Shown here piece by piece: positions 1 through 11,290 of a DNA stretch of 64,000 nucleotides. Numbering within the stretch: position 1 is the first letter of the stretch; every line of letters starts with the position of its first letter. The position numbers were made by a program, and so were the translations under genes. The notes beneath the pieces were generated by a model. The model was not told the origin of the DNA. It saw nothing but the letters and a program-made list of their open reading frames with translations, and ran no database searches. The stretch is from positions 147,579,429-147,643,428 of the forward strand of contig OY744520.1 of the NCBI GenBank assembly GCA_963556195.1. The letters run 5' to 3'. Source of the stretch: Sepiola atlantica. Taxonomy: Eukaryota; Mollusca; Cephalopoda; Sepiida; Sepiolidae.

Positions 1-107
1 CATGATGTCTGAAGATACCGGCTTCCTGACTTGAAATGCAGCAAACATTGATGTTATTGGTTTTTTCCTTTCCCTTTTGAAAACTCAATTATGTTCTGCA
101 AAGCTGA

Positions 108-416
108 AAACAAAAACAACATGTTTCCTCTGCAAAACAACCAAACCAGACAACATGAAGAAATTTTTGAAGATATAATTAACTTGCAACATAATAACAT
201 TTACCAAAATGACCTGATTCAGCATGACATAACTCGGAAATGGTTGATATGCCGTAAAACAAAACAACTAAACCTAACACCGTAAATAAATATTTCAAGA
301 AAAACAATACTTGACACATAACAACCTTTACCAAAATGACCTGATTGGGCATTCAATAACCCGAATAGGGTCCATATGCCGTAAAACTAAACAACCAAAC
401 CAGTCGCAGACACTAG
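108..416. repeat. ~128-bp tandem repeat, left block
   Basis: About 2.4 copies of a tandem unit. The landmark TATGCCGTAAAAC recurs with a spacing of about 127 bp (near 249 and 376), and ACCAAAATGACCTGATT recurs near 202 and 330. The same unit reappears at 1335-1615 beyond a LINE remnant, so this was probably one array split by the insertion. Reading frames across it are short and run on both strands, so I see no coding role. Confidence 0.75.
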
Positions 417-419
417 GTA

Positions 420-1262
420 CTCGTGATTTCTAGAAAATCTACAATAGTGTGGTGAACAATGGGTAATCAACAGTTCCTCCGCTATCTAACCACAATGATT
501 TCGTTTGCACGGCAACTGACAAGGCGGAACTGCTTGCCCAGCGTTTCGCCTTAAACTCCAGTATGAACTCCGCAAACCACTCCCTACCTAATTTACCACT
601 GCGGACGGAAGTCACAATTGATTACCTTGTAGTCATCCCATCTCATGTCTTGAACATGATAAAAAATTATGACACCTCCAAACCATGTAGCCTGATCTTA
701 TACCAATAATAGTAATAAAAAAATGCGCTGCTGAACTGGCCCCCTTTCCACTCCAAACACTTCAACAAATGCCTTGCTGAATCTTGCTCCTCTGATAGCT
801 GGAATATTACCTATGTGGTACAAGTCTTCAAGAATTCTGGAGATAGAACTGATCCTCAGAATTATCGCCCCATCAGTCTACTCTCACTCTTCGCTAAAAT
901 CTTTGAATCCTTAATCAATCTAGCGATAGTCCGGCATTAAGATCCAGCCTATGTCCCATCGCCGAAATGTTGCATCCTTGTTCTTGTTTTACAAGTACTT
1001 CAATGGATTGTGCTCCGATGAACTTGTAGCTCTAGTACCCCCTCGAGATAAATACAATCGATTAACCCGACAACCAGCAAAATCCCATTCATTAACTGTA
1101 GAGGTTCCTAGATACTGAAGAGCCTTCTACCTCAATAGTTTCTTTCCTCGACCTGCCTCCCTCTTGAACTCCCTCCATACTCCCTAGATCCCCGACTGTA
1201 CCGACATGCAGAAATTTAAAACTAAAGTGAACCAACATCTCTCTGCACAGCTCCTAATTTAC
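420..1262 (+). pseudogene. Jockey-like LINE reverse transcriptase remnant
   Basis: Conceptual translation with frameshifts gives pieces of a non-LTR retrotransposon RT. The finger region around 720-900 includes KKCAAELAP and DPQNYRPISLLSLFAKIFESL, typical of jockey/CR1-type RTs. At about 1070-1235 there is a C-terminal LINE tail, NSFFPRPASLLNSL followed by FKTKVNQHLSAQ. The palm domain with the YxDD motif is missing between these parts, so there is an internal deletion. Stops and frameshifts mark it as dead. It sits between two blocks of the same tandem repeat. The family assignment is from motif memory and could shift to a neighbouring clade. Confidence 0.7.
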
Positions 1263-1334
1263 GATGATCGCCTTAACTTTCACCCTTATTCTCAGTAGCC
1301 CCTTACGTCTAGTGGCAACTTGCCTCGTTTGGGG

Positions 1335-1615
1335 TGAACTCAGTTTTAAAAAAACAAAGACACCACAAATAAATATTTGCAGGTATAAAGCACTTGAAGC
1401 ATTAACACTTTTACCAAAATTATCTGATTCGACATTACATAACGCGAAATAGGTTGATATGCCGTAAAACAAAACAACAAAATCAAACGCCATAAATAAC
1501 TATTCAAAGATATAAAGTATTGAACGCATGAATCTTTTATCAAAATTACATAATTCGGCATTCAATAATTCAAAATGGGTGGGTTTATATGCCGTAAAGC
1601 AAAACAACCAAACGT
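1335..1615. repeat. ~128-bp tandem repeat, right block
   Basis: About two copies of the unit seen at 108-416. TATGCCGTAAA recurs near 1459 and 1589, a spacing of about 130 bp. These copies are more diverged from each other than those on the left. Confidence 0.7.
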
Positions 1616-3480
1616 ATAATTTTTTTCCTCTTCAGAAAAAAATATTTTAATTTCTTCTGTCATATCATTTTGTCAACATCATCTCTTCGCAAGTTTATTT
1701 ATTTTTTCAGATTTTGTTAACTATTCGATTGTTTTCTGATAAGCGTGCATGAAATAAATTGATGGCAATTGTATAAGATTTGACATAGATTACGCTTGTT
1801 TAATGCCTCTTAAAATTGGTGTATCAATAGATACTTATTTATTGAAAATATATATTATATATTACTTGATAGCAATAGGATTGTATAGTAAAGTGCCAAA
1901 TGCAAAGTGTTATTATGTATAATTGATGGATGATGACTTCGATATCAGCCTGAGTTTGATATGAGAAATAAATAAGTAATTATTTAGATGGACAATGCGC
2001 AATACGAAAATATGTGAAGCGTGATTGTTCAGTTGCGGCTTAGAATTTACTGAAGTAAGATCTTAGGTCTGAAATTCTGTTGACGTTATATAGTGGCGAG
2101 ACCATGTAACAAACAAAATGCTGCATAGTTGCCTGCCACGCATATCTGAAGTTGTTCAACGCCCACTTTTAGTGCTAGTTCGACAAGTATCTCAACCTGA
2201 GGTGTAAATGTACTTCTGTGGTCCCTACAGGTGGAGCGACGGTCTGGGAGGCTTTATATTCCAATCAAGATTGTTGTAGGGGAAGGACACTAGTCGCTAG
2301 GAATTGGAACTTCTGGCCGCAATAAGTGAGCGAGCATCATGGCGCATGAAATTCGTGAATGTTTTACGATTAATTGATGGATAGTTCAAGAAGAGAAGAA
2401 GAAATACCGTGATTATCAATTTTCAAACTATTATAGTTTTCTTTATTAGTTAACTATTATTAGTTGTTACATTTTTTAAATGATATTGACGTTGGACTTT
2501 TCTCCTGTTATATTATTTTTTAAAATTTGTAATATATTTCAATTTCTGTTTAATAAATATCAGTGAATTTTTATACAACTATTTAGTTAAAAAGAAAAAA
2601 AAATAATATCATAAAATAATTCATTTTCTAATTAAATAAACTATAATAAAAGTTTAAGTTGTCGTCGACATTTTTCCTGAAAGTTACTGTAACCCGAGAC
2701 ACATTTTCCATGAAGAAGAAGACATTATAATAGTTCTTATCAAGAGAATGCTGTAAAAGAAGACTAATGCGCATTGGCGGAGGTATGCGCTCTGTGTTGT
2801 GCCATTCACGTTATTATTATAATACGTCTGATTTCTAGCACTGGTGACAAAACATTGACTGAAGGAGAACAATTATAAAGCCAGTATTGTCGCCCGCCAA
2901 TAATTCAGTGCCAGAGTTTGAAGGAGCGATTCCTTCTTGCGGCATCAGCGATCTTGGCACGAACATAGTTTATTTGTCGTGGTCATTACGCGACAATCTA
3001 TTGAGCTGCCAACAAGTGAGGCGTCGGTGTCCTTGACTTTGGATGTCCGTCTTTAGGATGACACGGCAATGCTTGTTTCCTTCCGTTCTATCGTGACGGC
3101 GTGCGTGTGGGGCGTCGTCCAGAGTTTAGGACTATTCGTAGGGGAAAAGAGTTGGCTGGGAAAGTGCATTTTCAAACCATTCCATACACATATCACTTGA
3201 ACTGTTGCTTGTCTTCACACAATGACCATCAATGGCCGGAGAGGAGAAAGCAACTAATCCAATTGTCGGATAAACATTTAAGAACTCGTTACAGATAAAA
3301 TACAGCATGGGTCCACCATTTTATTATTAACGAATCATTTTCTACTTTTAAATATTTTTTTTAGTTTTATTTTTAAAATTTTGGCGAGTATTGCTAGATC
3401 TTTTAGAACCTCATTACTGTCGTTCTTTAGTGAAACCCTTTCGGATCAATTATGGTCATTTCCGGTCCCAATAATGTTGG
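1616..3480. other. AT-rich intergenic DNA
   Basis: No gene recognised. Only short open frames occur (for example 3101-3298), and these have no family motif. The stretch near 2215-2330 is less AT-rich; its GGCCGCAATA block also occurs near 36903, a hint of a shared old repeat that I could not define. Confidence 0.5.
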
Positions 3481-3504
3481 CAATGCTATGAACCCGTATC
3501 TGTT

Positions 3505-3710
3505 TGCATGTGTGTGTGTGTCCGTATATATTTGTATGTGTGTGAGTATTTCTGTCTGAATGTGTGTGCGTGCGTGTTTCTGACAGTGTGTGCGTGTGAA
3601 CGCGTGTCTCTGAATGTAAATTTATCTGCACGTATTTGCATGTGTGTGTATCTCTATGTATGCGCATGCATGCAACTGTCAGTCTTTTTGCACGCGTGTG
3701 TGTGATTGCG
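3505..3710. repeat. Degenerate (TG)n tract
   Basis: A 200-bp stretch dominated by TGTGTG interrupted by A, C and T. It produces artificial open frames rich in His/Thr on one strand and Cys/Val on the other. Not a gene. Confidence 0.8.
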
Positions 3711-4139
3711 GATTTATACCAGTTAGCATCACGATAAACTTGGCTTAGGTAGGTTAGGGTTCGGTTTAGGGTTACGAAAATGCTTTTGATACATTCTAAT
3801 CTGATTGTATCTGTACGAGATACTTGACAAGCGCGAGTATTCTGTCCAATCAATCACCCTTTATTAAAGTATCTTATCCGTGTCCAAATGTGCAACCCCA
3901 TTCTATATACGGGGATAGGGGAAGTGCAAAACTGTGAGCACATCATTAGCGCCCAACAATAAATTATATCAGCGTCATGTAACAAGGCCGGTTTTACGCG
4001 TGTTAAATAATTGAAACACTCTGAAAACGACGAAAATTCAAATAAAAATTGAACAACAAAATATAGAAAAATCAACCCACGAGTCAAAGGGAACAAAAAC
4101 TTGACGAAATCAAATAAACTAATACCCACAAAAAAACCC
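3711..4139. other. Unassigned intergenic DNA
   Basis: No recognised gene or RNA. An open frame on the minus strand (3854-4237) runs into the LINE 3' end and has no recognisable domain. Confidence 0.4.
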
Positions 4140-4498
4140 ACGTGCACACGTGTGGTTGCACCGCCTTCGCCTAGTGCCACACAAAATGGTCGTAGAGGGT
4201 GAAGGAGGATATGAATACCGAGGAAGGAGAACACCAACCAGACCTCAACTTGAGGGGGTGGAACGAGTACCGAGGATTATTAGCAGTCAAATTCCAAACG
4301 AAAACCAATGGTTGCTGCCAGAGGAAAATCGAAGGTAAATTGCTGTTGCGATAATGAAAAATGTTTTGCAACGGTTATCGAAAGAGACGGAAAGTGTGGA
4401 AACTTGTTGTCACTGAGACCCCCATGGATCACCATTTGTTATTGTCAGTGAGCAAATTTAATAGTAATTTGAGTTAAAACTCCCATTGAATAATAATA
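4140..4498 (+). mobile_element. LINE 3' UTR copy (same family as 6245-10690)
   Basis: Matches the 3' end of the LINE at 6245-10690. Shared blocks in order are ACACAAAATGGTCGTAGAGG, AAAACCAATGG, TTGTTGTCACTGAGAC, a GTCAGTGAGCAA block, AACTCCCATTGAA, and an (AAT)n tail at 4486-4504. Only the untranslated end is present, so it is a strongly 5'-truncated insertion. A second copy follows directly in the same orientation. Confidence 0.75.
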
Positions 4499-4680
4499 AT
4501 AATAAGAAGAAGAAGAAGAAGAAGAAGAAAAATAATCACCCCAAAATAAAATAAAATTAAAAAAATTAAAATATTAAAAAATATTTAAAAAATTATAAAT
4601 TAAAACAATAAATAAATAAATAAAAAATAATAATAATAAAAAGAAAATAAAATAAAATAAATAAATAAATAACATAGTAC
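4499..4680. repeat. A-rich simple repeat (AAT, AAG, AAAT)
   Basis: Low-complexity A-rich tract with AAG and AAAT units, directly after the LINE tail. It is probably an expanded retroposon tail. Confidence 0.7.
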
Positions 4681-5030
4681 CAGCCTAGGGTGACACCACA
4701 CAACATATCTGCATAAGGTCAAAGAGGAAGAAAAGACCAAGGAGAGGCAGAACAAACTAGACCTCCACTCGAAGTACAGAGACAGCTGGGACCTTGGGGA
4801 GTCTTATTGCCATCCAAATCCCAGAGAAGACCAATGGTCCTTACCAGCGAGAACTCAATGGTAAACGGCTGTTGTGATACTGCAAGTTTATTTGCGGCGG
4901 CCATCGAAAAGAGGTGGAGAATACTAGAAATATGAGGAGACTTGTTGTCACTCAGACCCAAGGGAATACCACCGGTTGTCAGTGAGCAATCACTGATGGC
5001 CTGTGTGAGTACTCCTAGTGAGTAAATAAT
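4681..5030 (+). mobile_element. Second LINE 3' UTR copy
   Basis: Same family as 4140-4498, with CCAGCCTAGGGTGACACCA at the start, CAGAACAAACTAGACCTCCA, AGAGAAGACCAATGGTCC, TTGTTGTCACTCAGAC and ACTCCTAGTGAGTAAATAAT at the end. The ending block is nearly the same as at 10660-10680. It is 5'-truncated and non-coding. Confidence 0.8.
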
Positions 5031-5041
5031 AATAATGATGA

Positions 5042-5103
<62 letters not shown>
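5031..5103. repeat. (GAC/GAT)n microsatellite
   Basis: Trinucleotide run of ATG, ACG and ATG units that grows out of the LINE tail. It causes a spurious poly-Ile/Val reading frame on the minus strand. Confidence 0.9.
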
Positions 5104-5105
<2 letters not shown>

Positions 5106-5106
<1 letters not shown>

Positions 5107-5770
5107 GTCTTTTTGGTAGATATACAAATGTTATATTTATTGTGAATTTCAGTGGTTACTAATAAGAAGCTTCTGTGATTTAACTTCCAGGGTCGGGAGA
5201 TAATATACTTGCTTTTTCTTTGAGTTGAACGTAATTGATACCCCCCAAAGAAGTAGTTAGTAACATTAGAGAACAAAAATTACACTTATTTTTTAAGGCG
5301 CCGATGAACATTTAAAGACTCGAGCGTACCGATTGAAGACGTCTTTTTAGTAGATATACAAATGGTATATTTATTGTGAATTTTAATGTTAACTAATAAA
5401 AAAGCTTCTGTGATTTCACTTCAGGGGTCGTGAAATAATATTTTCCTTTTGTTTGTGTTAAACGTAATTGAAATCCCCCATAAAGTAGCTAGTCACGTTA
5501 GAGAACAAAAGTTACCGTTATTTTTTAAAGTCCAATGAACATTTTAAGTCTCGAGCGTACCGATTTAAGTGTTATTTTTGGTAGATATGCAAATGTTATA
5601 TTTACTGTGAATTTTAATGTTAACTAAAAAGGAGATTCTGTAATTTCACTTCAGGCGTCGGGAGATAATATGTTTGCATTTTGTTTAAGTTGAACGTAAT
5701 TGAAATATGAAAAGAAAGTAACGAGTCACGTGAGAAAAAAGTTTTCATATTTTTTTCATCTCGACCAAAC
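5106..5770. repeat. ~230-bp tandem satellite, about 2.8 copies
   Basis: The block TAGATATACAAATG...ATATTTATTGTGAATTT begins near 5117, 5352 and 5583, giving units of about 235 and 230 bp. Each unit also carries a GTCG(G/T)GA block, AACGTAATTGA and CTCGAGCGTACCGATT. The last copy decays after about 190 bp. No coding frame is conserved across units. Confidence 0.85.
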
Positions 5771-5878
5771 GTTTAATAACTTAGCATCAGTTCATCAGAC
5801 AAACATGGGAGGATAATATATTTTCTTTATTATTATTATGCAAGAGTATCCTAGAAAACTTGTACTATGTAATTTAGT

Positions 5879-5880
<2 letters not shown>

Positions 5881-5937
<57 letters not shown>

Positions 5938-6105
5938 TTATTATGTTCTTTTAATTTTTACATTTTTTTATTAAAATTCTTTTTTTAATTTATTTATTTG
6001 TTTTATTTTATTTTTACGTTTTAATTTTATTTTCATTTTTATTTATTTATTTTTAATAATTTATTTATTGTTTTTTTAATTTTATTTTATTATAATTTTT
6101 ATTTG
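5881..6105. repeat. (TA)n followed by T-rich low complexity
   Basis: About 52 bp of pure TA, then a T-rich stretch of TTTATTTATT units. Nothing else seen. Confidence 0.9.
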
Positions 6106-6244
6106 TAAATGTGTATTCATGTATGCGTGATAGTGCAACTTGAACTTCATGAAAATGAAAGAAACACTATCCCTGGGACAGGATCACAGGTAAACTAAGC
6201 CTAGGCTGGGTTTTGCAACAAACACCAACTTATGATAACAGTAT

Positions 6245-6562
6245 ATGAATACAAATAAACGCCGTGTGGTTCAGAAGATAGATCGGAGTGTTATGATGGA
6301 CAGGTGCTCCCTCGATGTCCAACAAGGGGGAGCCGGTCCGCCTCCTGCGAATGTTGACTCCTTTAATTTCAGGTACATGACCACGGACAAAAAACAGGTA
6401 AGTAACCTATCAAATTCCAGGTATGACAAGGACACGGACCAAACACAAGAAAGCAAGCATGAAAAGAAAAGACAAAAAAGCCATAGAAAGAAATGGACGA
6501 CAAAAGAGAACAGACTGGTAATGGAATGCTACTACAAAAGCCGCTACCCTATAATAGCTTAG
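6245..6562 (+). pseudogene. LINE ORF, N-terminal part with Myb-like motif
   Basis: A 105-codon open frame. The residues KKWTTKENRLVMECYYKS at about 81-98 resemble the start of a Myb/SANT helix as found in R2-type LINE N-termini, where it helps bind target DNA. The frame ends soon after RYP because foreign sequence begins there. The continuation (NPTESGYRKRIKGL) is found again from about 6972. The first Met is followed by a plausible N-terminus, but I cannot tell if it is the native start. Confidence 0.6.
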
Positions 6563-6962
6563 GCTAGTAGTCGTAGCCTCACTATAAGTATAAGCACGGT
6601 AAACAGTAGTCATACGAGGAAAAACTCTTCGCTTTTTTAACATTAAACACATCTTTATTGGGTATCCTATACCGTTGGGGTATAGCATAGAAAAGGGTAG
6701 GACTGGTGTCCGGTGGAAGGAAACTAAATTATTTTACTGCCCGGGCAGCGGTGCTCGGAAATCCAGTAGATGAGGGGGCAGGAGAGAGGTGAATAAGAGT
6801 TCCTTCTAGGTTGACGGCCAGGGTCTCTCTGACGATTCGTTCCACCGTTCAACAAGGGTGCAAATAGTCTGCATGGGACTATCTGAAGTCAATACGCCCT
6901 CTGAGCCGATTGGTTAGTTTAGGATCAACTTACATGACGCATGAGTAATAGGTCGTATTTCA
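6546..6962. other. ~420-bp insertion within the LINE ORF
   Basis: The LINE frame reads ECYYKS up to about 6543 and resumes at about 6965 with CYNPTESGYRKR. The DNA between has no LINE-like coding. TGCTAC-like sequence lies at both junctions (GAATGCTACTAC before, GACTGCTACAAT after), compatible with a short target duplication or with simple motif reuse. Identity unknown. Confidence 0.45.
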
Positions 6963-6964
6963 GA

Positions 6965-7340
6965 CTGCTACAATCCCACAGAAAGTGGATACCGGAAACG
7001 AATTAAAGGTCTATAGTACATTTCTACTGATTACCTTAAAACGGGACGAAGGATAGCAGATAAAGCAAGACAGATACTCAAGAGAGGGTGGTTCTCGGAG
7101 ATGGAATTAGCGGAAATCAAACAAAAGATAAATAGCGTGACAAATCAAAATACACCACTTGACGAAAACTCCCAGGAAGAAGACGGGACAAACATAAACA
7201 CAGAAATTGAAGAGGGCGAAGACGACGAAACCATAGAACTATCTGAGGAAGCAGCAAGAGAAGTTGAAAACATCAAACGATTAATGTCCGAGAACAAAAC
7301 AAAACTCCCATCTTTAACGAAGATTGGAAGAATTTAAAAG
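6965..7340 (+). pseudogene. LINE ORF, resumed N-terminal part
   Basis: Encodes a basic then very acidic region. It reads QILKRGWFSEMELAEIKQKI (from 7070), then a Glu/Asp-rich linker ending near ELSEEAAREVENIKRLM. From 7101 it is open for 78 codons, ending at 7337. A long acidic linker between the DNA-binding part and RT fits the element type. No known enzymatic motif. Confidence 0.55.
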
Positions 7341-7919
7341 TTGAAACAAAGAATGTTAACAGAGTGCTCACGTACATCCCAACAGACATTATCACAGACC
7401 TAAACAACTTGATATATGCGAGAGCAAAATCAATAAGTATGAAACTAAAAAGAGAAAAAAAGACTGGGCAAAACAATGAACAGTCGAAATATTGATGGAA
7501 GATCAGACTGGAAACCCAGATCACCAAACTTCAAAAGGAAGCTAAGACCGTACACATGATTAAGGAAAACAGTAAACGATGCAAGAGCAGAAATTCGATT
7601 CGCTAGGAAAGACTTAATAAGAAACATGAAAAACTAAAACAAAAGATAGCAGAAAATGAAAGAAGATTCAGCCGATACAGATAAACACAGAACAGGACAT
7701 TTGAAAACTTTGAAAGTCAGTTTTACAAATACGAACACGGAGAAAGAACAACAACAACACAACCGGACCCGACAGAAACAAAACATATCTGGAGCAAAAT
7801 ATGGGAAAAGGCTGAAGATCACAACAAAAATGCTAAATGGCTGAAAGACATGAAATACAAACTACTAGAAATTGAATAAGGAACAGAAACAGAAATTAAT
7901 GAAGAAACTATTAAAACAA

Positions 7920-8780
7920 CACTAAAGAAAATGACAAACTGGAAAGCACCAGGTCACGATGGAATACATGTGTACTGGTTCAAACAATTCACAACGTTAC
8001 ATGAAAGGCTAGCACAGACACCGAGAGAATGTATCCACGAAACAGACGTACCAGAGTGGATGACCAAAAGAAGGACAACGCCCATACAAAAAGACGATAA
8101 GAGAACGACCCCCAAGCAATTACAGACAAATAACCTGTTTACCAACAATGTGAAAAATCCTAACGGCACTACTGAGAGAGTTAATTTATCATTCCCTGAA
8201 CAGTCGTGAGCTACTTCACGAGGAACAAAACGGATGCCAGAAAAAAAAAAGTGGGACACATGATCTGTTATACAAAGATCAAAAGATCCTGAAAGAAGTT
8301 AAAAGCAAAGAAAAGAACATATCTATGGCATGGATTGACTACAAGAAAGCGTACGACAGAATCCCTCAAGCATGGATGATTGAATGCTTAAGATACCCGA
8401 CAGGATTATTAATCTCATCAAGAAAGCAATTGGAACATGAAGATTAGAACTGGCAGCTGGAGGACACCACTTAACGGAGATCAAAATACAGAGAGGCATT
8501 TTCTAAGGAGACTCCCTATCACCACTACTGTTTATCATAGCCAAGATGCCACTCAACTACATACTCAGGAAATGCGATGCCGGATACAAGTTCACAGACA
8601 GATAACAAAGAATAAACATCCTCATGTACATGGACAACCTGCAGCTATTTGAAAAAAGCAAAAAGCAACTGGAAAAGCTGATAAATACTACCAGAATCTT
8701 AAGCCAGGACATTCAAATGGAATTCGGAATAGAAAAGTGTGCATTGCTAGAGATTAGAAAATAAAAGCTGGAGATGACTG
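7920..8780 (+). pseudogene. LINE reverse transcriptase domain, dead
   Basis: RT landmarks in order are NWKAPGHDGIHVYWFKQF (finger, 7936-7990), MAWIDYKKAYDRIPQAW (motif A, near 8327-8377), GIF-stop-GDSLSPLLF (motif B', near 8490-8530, Gln codon now TAA) and MYMDNLQLF (motif C, near 8621-8650). In motif C the YxDD aspartate pair has become Asp-Asn. With the stops this copy cannot reverse-transcribe. The RT would copy element RNA at the nicked target site. Confidence 0.8.
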
Positions 8781-9419
8781 AGGTCATGTAACTACCCAAC
8801 CAAGAGCGAACAAGACAGCTATACATATTTTGGAGTTTTGGAAGCAGACACAATCAAATCAACAGAAATGAAAGAGAAGATTGGAAAATAGTATCTGAGA
8901 AGAACAAGAAAGCTCTTAGAAACAAAATTATATAGCAGAAACTTAATCAAAGGAATAAATGCCTGAGCAGTATGACTAATAAGATACTCTGGGCCATTCA
9001 TAAGCTAGACTAAACAAGAACTCAGGCACATTGACCAGAAGACTAGAAAATGAATGGCCATGCACAACGCACTGCCTCCAAAAGACGATACAGACAGATT
9101 CCACATGAATGGAAACGAAAGGGGAAGAGGACTAGTAAATATAGAAGACAGTGTGGACGACACTAAATAAAAAAAGCTGAAGAAATACATAAACCAGAAC
9201 ACAGAAAGGCTGATCACCGCAGCAAGAGACACCGTCTCAACGAACAACGCAGGAAGAGTTGAAACCAGAGACACACAGGCAAAAGAAAAGTGGGAAGAAA
9301 AACAACTACATGGACGCTTCATAAGACTCACAAGAGAAGAAACCTAGGAAAATAGCTAGGCATGGTTAAGAAAACGAAACTTGAACAAAAAAATGGAATC
9401 CTTCTAGATGGCGGCACGG

Positions 9420-9975
9420 AACAATGCGATTAGGACAAACTGCATTAAAGCTAAAATAGATAACACCCAGGAAAACAGTAAATGCACACTGTGTGGACAA
9501 AGAGACGAAACAGTAAATCATATAATAAGTGAATGTAGCAAACTGGCCCAAAAATAATATAAGAACATACATGAATGTGTGGGGAAAGCAATACACTGAG
9601 AACTGTGTACACGCCTGAATTTCGAATACACAGACAAATAGTACAAACATAAACAAGAAACGAAGTATTGGAAAACGAAAAACACAAACCCATCTGGGAT
9701 ATTGATATACAAACAGATAAACTCATACAAGCAAGAAGGAAATATCTTGTAACATCGTAGACTTCGCCGTTCCAGCAGACAACAGAGTGAATATCAAAGA
9801 AACGAAAAAACGAAGCAAATACACAGAAGTAGCCAGAGAACTGAAAGGAATACGGAACATCAAGAAACTCAGTATAATACCAATAATCCTAGGAGCACTA
9901 GGAACAATCACCCAAAAACTGGAGCAAGGACTGGGAGAAATTAGAATCAAAGGAACCATCGAAACCATATAAAAG
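9420..9975 (+). pseudogene. LINE zinc knuckle and restriction-like endonuclease region
   Basis: NSKCTLCGQRDETVNHIISE followed by Cys (near 9478-9540) gives C-x2-C-x8-H-x4-C, the knuckle that precedes the endonuclease in R2-like LINEs. After stops, VDFAVPADNRVNIKETKKRS (near 9760-9815) and IIPIILGALGTIT follow. The Asp-rich strand before VDFAVP resembles the endonuclease core of this LINE group. An intact version would nick the target DNA. This copy has at least six in-frame stops. Confidence 0.7.
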
Positions 9976-10319
9976 ACAGCAATGATAAAAACAGCTGCTT
10001 TCATAAGGAAAATCCTTGAATGTGGAAACCAACCCGCATAAGCTACAAAGGGTAACCAGTCACACGGAATTTACAACAGGGTGAAAACAAAACCACACGA
10101 AGAACACCACAACACGAACCAAGGAACAGAAACTGCAAGAAACATCACTTCATAATCTCCCCCCCCCCCCCCGAATAAATTACACTGGCCTCAGCTAACA
10201 CCACACAAAAATGAATCAAGGAACAGAAATTACAAGAAACACTATAAGCTCTCCCCCTTCCGTTCCTACCACACCACCCCCAAAAAATAAATGCTAAAAA
10301 AATAAATTGAAAGAAAATG

Positions 10320-10690
10320 ATGCCGGTCAAAGTTGACACCAGACAACATATTTGTAGAGGGTCGCGGAAAATGAGGAGACCGATGAGGGACAGCACAAAC
10401 CAGACCGCCACTGGAAAAGTGCGGAGAATGCTGGAACTTTGAGGAGGCTTATTTCAACCCAACTCCCAGAGAAAACCAATTGTCCTTCCCAGCGAGAAAT
10501 CAATGGTAAGAAGCTGTTGCGATATCGCAAGGTTATTTGCGGTTGTTATCGAAAAGAGGTGAATAATACTGGAAATCTGGGGAGGCTGGTTGTCACTCAG
10601 ACTCCAGGAAATACCACTGGTTATTGTCGGTGAGCATTCACTAACGATGATCTGTGTGAGAACTCCTAGTGAGTACAAATAATAATAAAT
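10320..10690 (+). mobile_element. LINE 3' UTR of the 6245 element
   Basis: The conserved non-coding end of this LINE. Landmarks are AGTTGACACCAGACAACATA, AGAGAAAACCAATTGTCC, GGTTATCG-like blocks, TTGTCACTCAGACTCCAGG and the terminal AACTCCTAGTGAGT. Related copies stand at 4140, 4681, 10920, 46490 and 47660, all on the plus strand. Confidence 0.8.
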
Positions 10691-11290
10691 TGGAATCAAA
10701 GCGAAAGCTAAGACTATACAACGGACGGCAATGATAACACAGCTAGAAATCTTAAGGAAAATCTTCGAATGCGGAAACCAACCCACATAAACTACAAACC
10801 CTAACCAGCCGCATGGAAGTTAACACATAAATAAAACAGAAACACGGAAGGAACACCAAGCGAACCCGAGGGACCTGAAACAGCAAGAAATCTCATAAAC
10901 TGCCTCCACCACAGGAAAACACAATGTGATTGCCCCAGCCTTAGCTGTTACCACAAAATATTCATGAAAGGTCAAGAAGGATGGAAAGACCGAGTTGAGA
11001 GCGCACTAATCAGACCTCTATTGGGAAGGGGCGGAGAGCACTGGGACCTTGGAAGGCTTATTGCAACCAACACCACAGAGAAGACCAACGGAGGTTGCCA
11101 GGGAGAAATCAATGGTAAGCGACTATTGCGATAACTCAAACTCATTTGCAATGGTTATCGAAAGAGGTGGATAATACTGGAAATCAAGGGAGACTTGTTG
11201 TCAGTCAGACTCCAGGGAACACCACCGGCTATTATTAGTGAACAATCTCTAATGATGACCTGTGTGATATCTCCTAGCTTGTTAATAATG
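10691..11290 (+). mobile_element. 5'-truncated copy of the same LINE, inserted at the previous tail
   Basis: Begins directly after the AATAAT tail at 10690 with a sequence homologous to 9943 onward (GGAATCAAAGCGAAAG versus AGAATCAAAGGAACC). It then contains the last coding codons (IFECGNQPT) and the 3' UTR, ending CTCCTAGCTTGTTAATAATG. Two truncated copies head-to-tail is unusual enough to note. Confidence 0.75.

Larger units (their letters stand above)
6245..10690 (+). mobile_element. Decayed LINE with restriction-like endonuclease (R2/R4/Hero-like group)
   Basis: The parts appear in the order expected for an early-branching LINE. An N-terminal region with a Myb-like stretch lies at 6245-6545. 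An interruption follows at about 6545-6960, and the N-terminal region resumes at 6965-7340. RT runs from 7920 to 8780, a CCHC knuckle lies near 9490-9540, an endonuclease-like C-terminus at 9755-9975, and the 3' UTR ends in ACTCCTAGTGAGTACAAATA at 10661-10680 plus an AAT tail. Knuckle-plus-endonuclease architecture is known for R2, R4, NeSL and Hero LINEs; the exact clade is not decided here. Many stops and frameshifts make it a pseudogene. Most stops read as C-to-T or G-to-A changes at Gln and Trp codons. Confidence 0.8.

Noticed and set aside
3446..3853. 135-codon minus-strand open frame rich in His and Thr
   Set aside because: It is the translation of a degenerate TG tract with flanking DNA; no domain and no codon signal.
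5106..5770. CRISPR-like array of repeats
   Set aside because: Units are ~230 bp head-to-tail copies without constant short repeats and unique spacers; this is eukaryotic satellite DNA.
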